Assembly (NCBI GenBank): GCA_024276395.1
Contig: JAJRXH010000280.1
Location: forward strand, 1 to 7,423
Length of the DNA stretch: 7,423 bases
From: an archaeon
Lineage (GTDB): Archaea > Asgardarchaeota > Heimdallarchaeia > Hodarchaeales > S146-22
Direction: 5' to 3'
Positions 1-7,355 of this stretch are shown piece by piece. The notes below the pieces were generated by a model. It was not told the DNA's origin and did not search any database. It saw nothing but the letters and a program-made list of their open reading frames with translations. The number at the start of each line of letters is the position of its first letter. The first letter of the stretch is position 1. Position numbers and translations under genes: made by a program.

Positions 1-861
1 CGATTATTAAGAGAATCTATCGATTATTTCCAAGAAAACGGCATTGCATTCGATTGGAATGAATTACGAACAGCAATCGAGACCATAGCTGAAAATGAGG
101 CAAGCCTTCGAAATTCAGCAGCAGGCGTCATTAATCGCATTGAGAATGTTGAAGATATCCCCATTTTCACGCAAAATGATCAAACATTAGTTCATTCAGA
201 TGTTGCCCCAGCACTAGTTAAACCTGGACAAGCTACCGTCGTCTCCCTTGCTGGCGTGGAACAAGAAGTACAGCAAGTTGTAGTGGGACATTTATACAAA
301 ATTTTATACGAAGCTGGTGTAAACTGGAGAAGAAACCGAAATGTCGATCCAAGATTACCGTGTCCTGTCTTCACCATCGTAGAAGAAGCTCATAACTTTG
401 TTCCTCCTGATTCTGTTGGTCGTGGTCTACAATGTGCAGCACAAATCAAGAAAATAGCTGCCGAAGGCCGAAAATTCGGAATTGGACTCTGCTTAGTCAG
501 CCAAAGACCAGGAAAAATTGATAGCGATGCCCTTAGTCAATGCAACACCCAAATCATTCTTAGGGTCGTGAATCCTAGAGATCAAAGCCACATCATGCAA
601 TCTGCTGAGGCCATCAGCGAGGATCTCCTCCAAGACTTACCAGGGCTTAATCGTGGAGAGGCAATCATCATTGGACCAACTTTAAAATTACCCGCTCTAG
701 TCAAGATTGACAAGTTTCGTGGAAAGCTTGGTGGTGAAGATATCAATCCGATCGAGGAATGGAAAAAAGCACTTCAACAACCACGAACATCTGAGTCCGA
801 GTTTCTTAAAACCGAGGAAGTTACCATTAATTACGATGATGAAGACGATGACATTTTTTAA
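1..861 (+). CDS. herA: HerA-type DNA translocase/helicase, 3' part (5' end outside window)
   Basis: This is the C-terminal 286 residues of a HerA/FtsK-superfamily hexameric ATPase, which in archaea pumps DNA for end resection together with the NurA nuclease. The frame is open from the first base, and the GTG at 256 is an internal valine, not a start. Visible motifs (residues counted from the window start) are the Walker B strand with VEEAHNF (acidic pair E128-E129), the SQRP motif at 167-170 after an AAEGRKFGIGL helix-strand, and LSQCNTQIILRVVNPRD around 178-194, all typical of HerA. The Walker A loop and N-terminal HAS barrel must lie upstream. The protein ends in an acidic tail (YDDEDDDIF). 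mre11 follows after 34 bp, so the genes are probably co-transcribed. The family call is very secure; other FtsK-like ATPases lack this motif combination and context. Confidence 0.95.
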   Translation, partial: RLLRESIDYFQENGIAFDWNELRTAIETIAENEASLRNSAAGVINRIENVEDIPIFTQNDQTLVHSDVAPALVKPGQATVVSLAGVEQEVQQVVVGHLYKILYEAGVNWRRNRNVDPRLPCPVFTIVEEAHNFVPPDSVGRGLQCAAQIKKIAAEGRKFGIGLCLVSQRPGKIDSDALSQCNTQIILRVVNPRDQSHIMQSAEAISEDLLQDLPGLNRGEAIIIGPTLKLPALVKIDKFRGKLGGEDINPIEEWKKALQQPRTSESEFLKTEEVTINYDDEDDDIF

Positions 862-882
862 CACGTGATCAACGCAAGAACA

Positions 883-887
883 GGGAG
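883..887 (+). promoter_or_regulatory. Shine-Dalgarno site of mre11
   Basis: GGGAG lies 8 bases before the ATG at 896. It supports that start rather than a later one; no other ATG occurs before the first conserved strand of Mre11. Confidence 0.7.
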
Positions 888-895
888 ATTGAAAA

Positions 896-2347
896 ATGAA
901 GGATTCCGCATCCATCCCAACTAATTTTCCAAAAGAAAAATATGAAATCAAGTGGTGTCATTTTTCTGACGTTCATCTCGGTTATAAACAATATAACAAG
1001 TATGAACGCTTTAAAGACTTTGGTAGAGCCTTCAAGAAGGTAATGGAACTTTCATTGGCTGAAAATCCAGATTTCATCCTCATTAGCGGAGATTTATTTG
1101 AAACGTACCGTCCACCTCCCGATGCCATACGCCAAGCCATTGAAGTCCTAGAACTCGCTCGAAAAGCACGGGTGAAAGTTTATTGCATCCCAGGAAATCA
1201 TGACCTTAGTTATGCCAAGGAACATCGAAGGCAGGGAGGAATATTAGGCCTTCTTGACAGGTTAGGATACATTGTTCTAGTGAAAGAAGGTACACCATAC
1301 TATCATCAACGCGATGGAAAGGCCATTGCCCAGATTACTGGATTATGGTATCAAGGAAGCAACACGATTCCTCGCCTCAAGGAAGTATTAGCACGACACC
1401 GAGAGCACTACCAAAATACCATTCCCATCCCTAGGATTCTCATGCTTCATGCCTTCTTACAGGAGATGTTTCCAAGTTCACCAGATGTTCGACTAGGTGA
1501 TCTAAGAGCGCTTCCCTTTGATTACGTGGCAATGGGTCATCATCATGGATATTTTTTTGACAAGGAAGGACTTCAAGTTTTTAATCCAGGTTCTACAGAA
1601 CATCGAAGTTCCAATGAATGGGACACGAAAGATTGGCTTCGAGGACAAGATTTCAATGATGAAGAAGACACCTTTGAATATTCAATGAGAAATTACATCG
1701 TGGCAAGAATGATTGTAGACCCCGAAAACACCCCTCCGTCACATATCGTTGAAAAAGATATGACTCCAAAACAATTTCAAGTTCGCAAAAAAGTAAGATA
1801 CATCGTAAAATTAGGAAAAATTACACGAGACGAGGCAATTAACAAAATGAAAGAAATCATAAAGAAAATAGACGAACCCGAAGCCTGCATTGCCGTCAAG
1901 TTCATCGGAGAATTACAAGAAGGTCTTCCTTTATTCAACATTGCCGAATTGACCGAGAAAACACGGTCTCTCAACTTTAACATTGATCTTAGCAATCTAC
2001 AACCAGTTCAACTTCCAGTATTCGTTTATCAAAATACTAAACCGAGAGAAATCTATGAACGAACGCTCAAAGCAAGATACCAGATGAAAGATCAGCAACT
2101 AGTAGCGTTTCATGTCGATTTAATTGAATCTGTACTGAATTCATTGGAAGAAAGAAGTAACGAGGATGAAATAATCTCACTCATCGAATCTTTCATTGAT
2201 AAAGCAAGCACGGTATCTTTATTCTCCATCAAGCAAGACAAGAACCAAGTTGAACAACAAAAACAAAATCCCAATAAAGTAAAGGTTGTGAACAAGAAAT
2301 CAAGGAAAAAAAGCGCTAGCATCACCTTAGATCAATTTAAGGATTAA
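896..2347 (+). CDS. mre11: Mre11 nuclease, DNA double-strand break repair
   Basis: Mn-dependent 3'-5' exonuclease and endonuclease that works as a dimer with Rad50 on broken DNA ends. All phosphoesterase motifs are present: D25-x-H27 (DVHLG), D66 (SGDLF), N101-H102-D103 (PGNHD), H185 (LHAF), H215 and H217 (GHHHG), followed by NPGSTEHRS. The spacing of the first three motifs matches Pyrococcus Mre11 (D8, H10, D49, N84, H85) with an offset of 17, so this protein has a short N-terminal extension. Residues from about 255 to 360 correspond to the capping domain. The next helical part (about 380-445) should carry the Rad50-binding helices. A Lys/Gln-rich linker from about 446 ends in SITLDQFKD. At 483 aa it is somewhat longer than Pyrococcus (about 426). 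It sits 18 bp before rad50, and the active site appears intact. Confidence 0.97.
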   Translation: MKDSASIPTNFPKEKYEIKWCHFSDVHLGYKQYNKYERFKDFGRAFKKVMELSLAENPDFILISGDLFETYRPPPDAIRQAIEVLELARKARVKVYCIPGNHDLSYAKEHRRQGGILGLLDRLGYIVLVKEGTPYYHQRDGKAIAQITGLWYQGSNTIPRLKEVLARHREHYQNTIPIPRILMLHAFLQEMFPSSPDVRLGDLRALPFDYVAMGHHHGYFFDKEGLQVFNPGSTEHRSSNEWDTKDWLRGQDFNDEEDTFEYSMRNYIVARMIVDPENTPPSHIVEKDMTPKQFQVRKKVRYIVKLGKITRDEAINKMKEIIKKIDEPEACIAVKFIGELQEGLPLFNIAELTEKTRSLNFNIDLSNLQPVQLPVFVYQNTKPREIYERTLKARYQMKDQQLVAFHVDLIESVLNSLEERSNEDEIISLIESFIDKASTVSLFSIKQDKNQVEQQKQNPNKVKVVNKKSRKKSASITLDQFKD

Positions 2348-2352
2348 ACTCA

Positions 2353-2361
2353 GGGATGGAG
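2353..2361 (+). promoter_or_regulatory. Shine-Dalgarno region of rad50
   Basis: A purine run, GGGATGGAG, lies just after the mre11 stop and ends 4 bases before the rad50 ATG at 2366. The ATG inside this run is out of frame with rad50. Confidence 0.55.
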
Positions 2362-2365
2362 AGCA

Positions 2366-5173
2366 ATGGAACTAATAGAATTAAAAGTCAAAAACTTCAA
2401 ATCCTATGTGGAAGGTACCGTGAAGTTTGTTAATGGTAACAACGTCATAATTGGAGAAAACGGTGCTGGAAAAAGTAGTCTCTTAGAAGCCATCATGTAC
2501 GCATTATATGGCGAAGTTCCTGGAAGAAAACTCGAAGATCTCGTGAGAAAAGGCACCAAAAAAATGGAAATTCAATTAACATTCCGTCATGATGATCAAA
2601 CCTATAAAATCACGCGTACCTATCAGTTATCCAAGTCATCAAGCCGTTCGTCAGCAATCTTACATCGTGATGGAAAGACTGATCCATTAGCCACCAAGCA
2701 GAGCACCGTCACGCAAGAAATACAACGAATATTGGGTCATGATAAAAATACCTTTCAGAACGTCGTGTACATCCGTCAAGGAGAAATCACGCAAATTTTC
2801 TCGCAAACTCCCCAAGCTAGAAAAGAACTTCTAGATCGATTATTAGGTCTCGATAAATACGAAACCGCCTTTAAAAAGCTGGCAGAACCCATTAAAATTC
2901 TTAACAAGGATATTGACAACCTTAAAGTTCTAATTGGAGAGCTTAAAAGGGATGTAAGTGAAATTCCAGATTTACAAGAAAAAATAAGTCAAAGGAAAAA
3001 AGAAATTGAGATGATCACGGAGAAAGTCAAGGATTTCGAAGTCAAGCTCAACAAGAAGAAAGAAAAATTTGAACAAATAGACAAGATAAGACAAGAATTA
3101 GAGACTGTTCGAAAACAATTAGAAAACCGAACAAATAATCTCAAGAAAAAAGAAGAACAGGCAATTGGAGAGCATCATCAAGTAATGAAACAATTAGGAA
3201 AAACATTTGATCTTAAGGCTTCCATTCTCTCTGAACTCATCAAAGATGTCAATCAGGAGATGCAAGAATTCAAAAACACGCTCAAAAAAATTGAAGAAGA
3301 TGTTAAATCCCTTAACGAATTAAAAACAAGAATTTCCGAGATTGAGAAACGAATCCAAGGGATCAAGAAAACACTTGAACAAGATAAAACAAAATACGAA
3401 CATGCTCTCTCAAAATTACTCAAAACAGACTTCATTGACGCTACAAATAAGTCACTTGTTCAATTAAAGGAAGAAATCGAACAAATGATAGAAAACTCAT
3501 CAAAACAACTACAAGAAATTCAGAAGAAGCTTCAATCAGCTCTCAAGGAAAAAGCACGAAAAGCACCTCTAGAAAAGAACTTAAGCGAACGGAAAAAAGA
3601 ATTGCAAAAAAAAATTGAAAAAATGAGTTCAATTGAAAAAAAATTAATCGCATCTGTCGGCGAGAATTGGAAGAAAATTGACATTGAAACCCTTTTCAAG
3701 GATAAAAAGAACACCCTCAAAAATCTACGAAAAAAACTCGAAAATCTAAGAGAAAAATATCATTCCTTATTTGGAAAACTTAACGCAAAGAAAGAAGACT
3801 TGAACGAGCTTAAGGCTGAAAAAAAAGAATTCGAGTTGATTAAATCAGAAAAAAAGTGCCCAACTTGCAAGCAAGATATCACACCAGCACACCGAGAGAA
3901 AATACTAAAAATGTATGAAAAAGAAATCAAACAGATTGAAAGCGACCTAACTACACTCGAAAAAGAACTCGAAGAAGTTATGATACAAAAAAAGCAATCA
4001 GAAGACAAGCAAAAAATGTTAGAAGACGAAATCGAAAAACTTGAAAATGCCAAGTTTTTATATAATCAATACAAGGAATTGGAGCAGCAGTCATCAAGTC
4101 TAAAGAATAACATCAATGAATTAAAAGAAGAATTACAGAGAATCACGGTAACAGATGAACAACTAGAACAACTAGAAAGACAAATAAGCACCAAAGATAG
4201 AAAAATATCCAACATGAGAAAATTAAATCAAGAAATAATGAGACTAATCGAAATGAAACGGTATATCACGCAAAGAGAAAAAGAACTTGAATCGAACATC
4301 AATGAACACGCACGACTGGTAAAAGCATATGATCCAGAGAAGCACCAGGAACTAACTGAAGGTAAGAAAGAATTAGAACAAAAAATATCACGAAGTGCTG
4401 AAATTAAAGGGCAAATGAGACAGTTAAAGGCCATCGTCGAACAAGTAGAGGAAATTAAGGAGGAAATAAGTCATCTTTCTGAGAAGAAGAAAGAGTTGGA
4501 ACAGCAATTTTCGTTGGAAGAATACACTCAACTCAGTAACGTCATCAACCAATTAAAGGAAAACATCGATAAATTACGGGGAAAGAAGGAACAACTGGAA
4601 GAAGACCTCCCAGACCTAGAAAAAAGATTAGAAAATCTAAAAAAGAAAGAAATGGATCTCAAAAAGAGACAAGAACAATTAGAACGCAAGGAAGAAATAC
4701 TCCGCGTCACGAACATCTTGAGAGCATTCTATCGTGAGGTCGCTCCGGATTTGCGTGCGCGCTACATTCAGCAAGTTTCTTCCATTGCCACGGAAATTTT
4801 CAGAAAAATTAATAAAAATCCAGCCTACCAAGGCATTCTGATCGATGAGGATTACAACATCTGGGTAATCAGATATGGCCAACGAGAAAAAGTTGAATTA
4901 CTCTCTGGCGGTGAGCAAGTAGCTGCGGGTTTAGCCATCCGGATTGCCATTTCTCAAGTCATTGGAGCTGTTGGACTACTAATCTTGGATGAACCAACCA
5001 TACATCTTGATTCACAACGCCAGCGCGATCTCGTGGACATCTTTGACAAGAACCGTTTCTCTAATCAAACCATCACCGTAACTCACAACGAAGAATTTGA
5101 GTCTTTAGCAGATCAAGTGATTCTCGTGGAAAGGGATGCCTTATCACGCTCTCAAATACTTTTAAAGAGCTGA
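2366..5173 (+). CDS. rad50: Rad50 ATPase with zinc hook, SMC-like
   Basis: ATP-driven partner of Mre11: it dimerises its ABC heads on DNA, tethers ends through long coiled coils, and gates the nuclease. The N-terminal half-head has Walker A GENGAGKS (30-37) and the Q-loop glutamine Q138 in YIRQGEI. Residues from about 150 to 780 are Lys/Glu/Leu-rich heptad-like coiled coil. This is interrupted near the middle by the zinc hook CPTC (C498 and C501), where two molecules pair around one zinc ion. The C-terminal half-head has signature LSGGEQ (846-851), Walker B LLILDEP with catalytic E876, D-loop HLDS, and switch histidine H907 (VTHNE). At 935 aa it falls between Pyrococcus (about 880) and Methanocaldococcus (about 1000). 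The start at MELIELKVKNFKS matches the conserved first strand, so no upstream start is needed. All key residues are intact. Confidence 0.98.
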   Translation: MELIELKVKNFKSYVEGTVKFVNGNNVIIGENGAGKSSLLEAIMYALYGEVPGRKLEDLVRKGTKKMEIQLTFRHDDQTYKITRTYQLSKSSSRSSAILHRDGKTDPLATKQSTVTQEIQRILGHDKNTFQNVVYIRQGEITQIFSQTPQARKELLDRLLGLDKYETAFKKLAEPIKILNKDIDNLKVLIGELKRDVSEIPDLQEKISQRKKEIEMITEKVKDFEVKLNKKKEKFEQIDKIRQELETVRKQLENRTNNLKKKEEQAIGEHHQVMKQLGKTFDLKASILSELIKDVNQEMQEFKNTLKKIEEDVKSLNELKTRISEIEKRIQGIKKTLEQDKTKYEHALSKLLKTDFIDATNKSLVQLKEEIEQMIENSSKQLQEIQKKLQSALKEKARKAPLEKNLSERKKELQKKIEKMSSIEKKLIASVGENWKKIDIETLFKDKKNTLKNLRKKLENLREKYHSLFGKLNAKKEDLNELKAEKKEFELIKSEKKCPTCKQDITPAHREKILKMYEKEIKQIESDLTTLEKELEEVMIQKKQSEDKQKMLEDEIEKLENAKFLYNQYKELEQQSSSLKNNINELKEELQRITVTDEQLEQLERQISTKDRKISNMRKLNQEIMRLIEMKRYITQREKELESNINEHARLVKAYDPEKHQELTEGKKELEQKISRSAEIKGQMRQLKAIVEQVEEIKEEISHLSEKKKELEQQFSLEEYTQLSNVINQLKENIDKLRGKKEQLEEDLPDLEKRLENLKKKEMDLKKRQEQLERKEEILRVTNILRAFYREVAPDLRARYIQQVSSIATEIFRKINKNPAYQGILIDEDYNIWVIRYGQREKVELLSGGEQVAAGLAIRIAISQVIGAVGLLILDEPTIHLDSQRQRDLVDIFDKNRFSNQTITVTHNEEFESLADQVILVERDALSRSQILLKS

Positions 5174-5231
5174 ACCATACAGATCTTCCTTTCAACTTTT
5201 TCCAGATCAACCTAAAGAGTTGTGAGTCGAG
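5160..5231 (+). promoter_or_regulatory. rad50–peptidase junction: possible promoter and T-run
   Basis: The 65-bp gap after rad50 is wider than the other gaps in the cluster. TTTTAAAG (5160-5167), at the very end of rad50, resembles an archaeal TATA box. A T5 run (5197-5201) in a pyrimidine-rich stretch could weaken upstream transcription. The only purine signal before the peptidase ATG at 5239 is a weak GAG (5229-5231). The peptidase may therefore have its own weak promoter, but nothing here is strong. Confidence 0.25.
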
Positions 5232-5238
5232 AAATAGC

Positions 5239-6261
5239 ATGGTAGAAAAAAATGAGGAAATCTCAAGACGATTAGAATATCACGTCACCAATCTCTCAAA
5301 ACAACGATTTCATCTCTTTTTCGAGAAAAATGTGAAAGAAACAATAGATTACATCTCTAAAGAAATGAAACTCCATGGTTATACCGTAAAAGAGCATGAA
5401 TTCATCATCAGCGGGAGAAAAGCAATTAATCTTGAATGCCTTCCCGAGCTAAATGCGGAAAATGATATCATCATTGCATGTACGGCGCATCACGATACTT
5501 ATTTCGGCACTCCAGGAGCAGATGATAATGCTTCCTCCATTGCCGTATTACTCGAAGTTGCACGTCTTTTATCAGAAAATTCAACACAAGAAGGGATTTC
5601 TTTCCTATTTTTTGATCTAGAAGAAATTACAATGCAAGTTCTCTTCTTCTTTGCCCTTCAACTCATTTACGAACATCAAATCGAGAAAACTGAAGATGAA
5701 GACGAAAAGAAAGAGCTCGAAATTAAAAAAAAGAAGCATCTTGAAGACAATGAGAAGCATTTCGGAAAGCTAGCCCTGCAAGGAAGTAAAGCCTGGGTAA
5801 ATGAACGACTATTAAGATTCCCCAATCTCAAGGCAATCATCAACTTGGAATCTGTCGGATTCAAGAATACACGAAAAAACTCCCAAAAGCCGATCCCCGA
5901 TGCTAGCTTGATACCGACAACTGGAGATTTCCTTGCCCTAGTCTACACGCCAGATTTCCAATGGCTTTTTTCCAAGATGTTCTCCCTTTTTCCTAAAGAA
6001 CTAAAAGTGGTACCCATTAAAGTTCCGCCTGATCATCTTGCTTTTGGATCACGTAGTGATCATCTCCGTTTCTGGGAAATCGGATTTCCAGCCGTGATGC
6101 TCACCGATACCTTCGAATATCGGAACCCTAACTATCATCAAGCAACTGACCGTCCATCAACATTAGATTATCAGTTCATGAACGCACAAGTTCGATGGCT
6201 ACTTAACATCCTTCCAAATCTCACAAAAACACTAAAAGATACAACAGTATGGCCAAAATAA
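5239..6261 (+). CDS. M28-family zinc aminopeptidase-like protein with charged insertion
   Basis: A 340-residue metallopeptidase of the M28 (aminopeptidase Y/S) fold, expected to bind two zinc ions and cleave N-terminal residues from peptides. Expected ligands are visible: H84 in AHHDT, bridging D96 in GADDNASS, the general base and ligand pair E128-E129 in FDLEE, E204 in INLESVG (often Asp in the family, but Glu has precedent), and H300 in NYHQATDRP. SDHLRFWEIGFPAVMLTDT (273-291) is also typical of the family. There is no signal peptide, so it should be cytoplasmic. Between the EE pair and the usual GSKAWV (182-187) there are about 50 extra residues (about 131-179): a hydrophobic run (MQVLFFFALQLIY) followed by a Lys/Glu-rich helix. 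It follows rad50 on the same strand; a repair role is not shown. Substrate unknown. Confidence 0.88.
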   Translation: MVEKNEEISRRLEYHVTNLSKQRFHLFFEKNVKETIDYISKEMKLHGYTVKEHEFIISGRKAINLECLPELNAENDIIIACTAHHDTYFGTPGADDNASSIAVLLEVARLLSENSTQEGISFLFFDLEEITMQVLFFFALQLIYEHQIEKTEDEDEKKELEIKKKKHLEDNEKHFGKLALQGSKAWVNERLLRFPNLKAIINLESVGFKNTRKNSQKPIPDASLIPTTGDFLALVYTPDFQWLFSKMFSLFPKELKVVPIKVPPDHLAFGSRSDHLRFWEIGFPAVMLTDTFEYRNPNYHQATDRPSTLDYQFMNAQVRWLLNILPNLTKTLKDTTVWPK

Positions 6262-6275
6262 CTTGTCAAAGGATG

Positions 6276-6395
6276 TTACCAGAAAAAAATGATCTCTTGG
6301 CCTTTCTTCGCTTGATGCAAATGTTCTTCACATTCTTTTAGCACATCTAATATTCGCAAGCAGTGATAGATGTCCAGAAAAATAAACTTATTCAT
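6276..6395 (-). pseudogene. Possible small ORF or decayed coding remnant
   Basis: On the - strand an ATG at 6395 opens a 39-residue frame (MNKFIFLDIYHCLRILDVLK…) ending in TAA at 6278-6276. The ATG overlaps the TGA of the preceding frame as ATGA, the usual geometry of coupled genes. The peptide resembles a short strand followed by a helix rich in Leu, Glu and Lys. No ribosome site is evident and I do not recognise it. It may be the continuation of the broken frame at 6649-6392, or chance. Confidence 0.25.
6283..6289 (-). terminator. Candidate U-run terminator for the - strand unit
   Basis: Seven A on the + strand give a U7 run for - strand transcripts, 22-28 bases beyond the peptidase stop of the converging gene. 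Archaeal transcription often ends at such runs. There is no hairpin. Confidence 0.3.
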
Positions 6396-6649
6396 TCATT
6401 TGTGACTACTCGTTCAACAGATTGTTCAGCATTTACAAAAGATCTTGACAGTTTTCTCCTTTTCTGATCCTTATAATTTTCTCCCTTTACTTCCAAGTAA
6501 AATTTCTTGGATGGTTGAATGATAGTTTTGAGGACAGAATTAATGATCACATTTTGCTGGCGTGACCATTCCTTGTCATCATATTCCTAACATATTTGGA
6601 TCACAATTCCACGAATTCTAATCGTTGTTTTTGATTCAATTTCATATTC
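6392..6649 (-). pseudogene. Coding-like, stop-interrupted sequence downstream of the nucleotidyltransferase
   Basis: Continuing in the same - strand frame past the nucleotidyltransferase stop (6652-6650), 20 codons (EYEIESKTTIRIRGIVIQIC) run to a TAG at 6589-6587. Then 64 more codons (starting EYDDKEWSRQQNVIINSVLK) run to a TGA at 6394-6392. Amino-acid content (Lys, Glu, Ile, Arg) and frequent purine-first codons resemble the real genes here, while the other - strand frames are broken more often. I do not recognise the product. It may be the decayed remnant of a second gene; non-coding spacer by chance is the main alternative. Together with the 39-codon frame next to it, this accounts for nearly all of the 388 bp between peptidase and nucleotidyltransferase. 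Confidence 0.35.
6451..6488 (+). terminator. Pyrimidine-rich candidate terminator for the repair/peptidase unit
   Basis: Three TTTT runs occur within 38 bases of pyrimidine-rich sequence, about 190 bases after the peptidase stop. Archaeal RNA polymerase terminates on such T-rich stretches. No stem-loop is evident, and the distance makes this tentative. Confidence 0.25.
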
Positions 6650-7230
6650 TCATCGACGTTCACGCAACATCACCTTGTAATTCCCTATTTCTTCATCTTG
6701 AATGAACACATCGGCGATTTTTCTTAAGTGAAGGGCATCTTCGACATCTTTTGGCGAACCAAGCATAACCTCCTTGTAGGCAATTCGCATCTCCAATGGC
6801 GAAATATACAATTCGCGCTGACCACCTAGAAACACGGTTGCTCGATTTCTTAAAGTCATGAAATCCACATCATTCTTCACAAATTTGATTATAATATTAG
6901 GAATAACGGTTCCAACACGTGCAAATCTAACTGCCAAAGATTCTCTGAGATATGAATGAACATCGCCAGCAGACTCTGCATTCAAGCAATAGAAACCCTT
7001 TTTCTTCATATCTACATGAAAATGAATGAATTCTTCAAACGAGACGGACTGAACAAGAAAATCTACATCTTCACTGACACGAGAACGCCCTAATAGCATA
7101 GCTACATATCATCAACAATTATATATGATGAAAGCCATACGTGTTTAACTCCCATAAATGACAAAACGAACTCATCTAACATTGACAATTCATGATCAAT
7201 TAGGCGATTACCGGTAAACTTTATCGTCAT
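6650..7230 (-). pseudogene. AbiEii/MNT-like nucleotidyltransferase, frameshifted
   Basis: This resembles small archaeal nucleotidyltransferases (about 190 aa) of the AbiEii/MNT type, related to toxin-antitoxin enzymes that transfer nucleotides to RNA or protein targets. The longest frame (7099-6650, 149 aa) begins inside the active site: MLLGRSRVSEDVDF, with catalytic D11-x-D13. The missing N-terminus lies in another frame from ATG 7230: MTIKFTGNRLIDHEL…, then DEFVLSF…SSYIIV (ending at 7114). YVA (7108-7100) then joins directly to MLLGRSR. Between IIV and YVA only five bases (7113-7109) remain where two codons, usually Ser-Gly or Gly-Gly, are expected, so one base is missing. The upstream frame ends at TAG 7104-7102, and the downstream frame has a TGA at 7111-7109. 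The C-terminal part (LYISPLEM…GSPKDVEDALHL) fits the family. It is probably inactive unless the missing base is an assembly error. It converges on the peptidase gene. Confidence 0.72.
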
Positions 7231-7234
7231 CAAT

Positions 7235-7239
7235 TCACC
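7235..7239 (-). promoter_or_regulatory. Shine-Dalgarno site deciding the 7230 start
   Basis: On the - strand GGTGA lies 4 bases before the ATG at 7230, and an in-frame TGA at 7266-7264 bounds the frame upstream. This supports 7230 as the original start of the nucleotidyltransferase. No comparable site precedes the ATG at 7099. Confidence 0.55.
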
Positions 7240-7355
7240 GAATTCGAGTTGTCTTTTGGATGTTCAGAAAAACATCGTTTCATAATTCATAATGTTTTCT
7301 GATAACTGTCTTTTCCAAGTAAGTCAAAACATCTATTACATCTCGTATTATCACG

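Noticed and set aside
256..861. GTG at 256 as the start of a 201-aa protein
   Set aside because: The frame is open to base 1 and the upstream residues match HerA, so the GTG is an internal valine.
2900..4700. Several - strand open frames opposite rad50
   Set aside because: They are Ser/Phe-rich mirror images of Lys/Glu-rich coiled-coil codons, with no recognisable domains or start signals.
5180..5208. Repeated CAGATC in the rad50–peptidase gap as an operator
   Set aside because: Only six bases are shared and there is no wider symmetry, which is within chance for this length.
6587..6652. Stop-codon recoding (for example TAG as pyrrolysine) in the downstream frame
   Set aside because: It would need read-through of both a TGA and a TAG, and the intact genes here use TAA and TGA as ordinary stops.
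6650..7099. A complete 149-aa nucleotidyltransferase starting at 7099
   Set aside because: It would lack the first strand and the small-residue motif needed for nucleotide binding, has no ribosome site, and the missing part is readable in another frame just upstream.
7100..7115. Programmed ribosomal frameshift at the nucleotidyltransferase junction
   Set aside because: There is no slippery heptamer and no obvious stimulatory structure; a simple deletion or assembly error is more likely.
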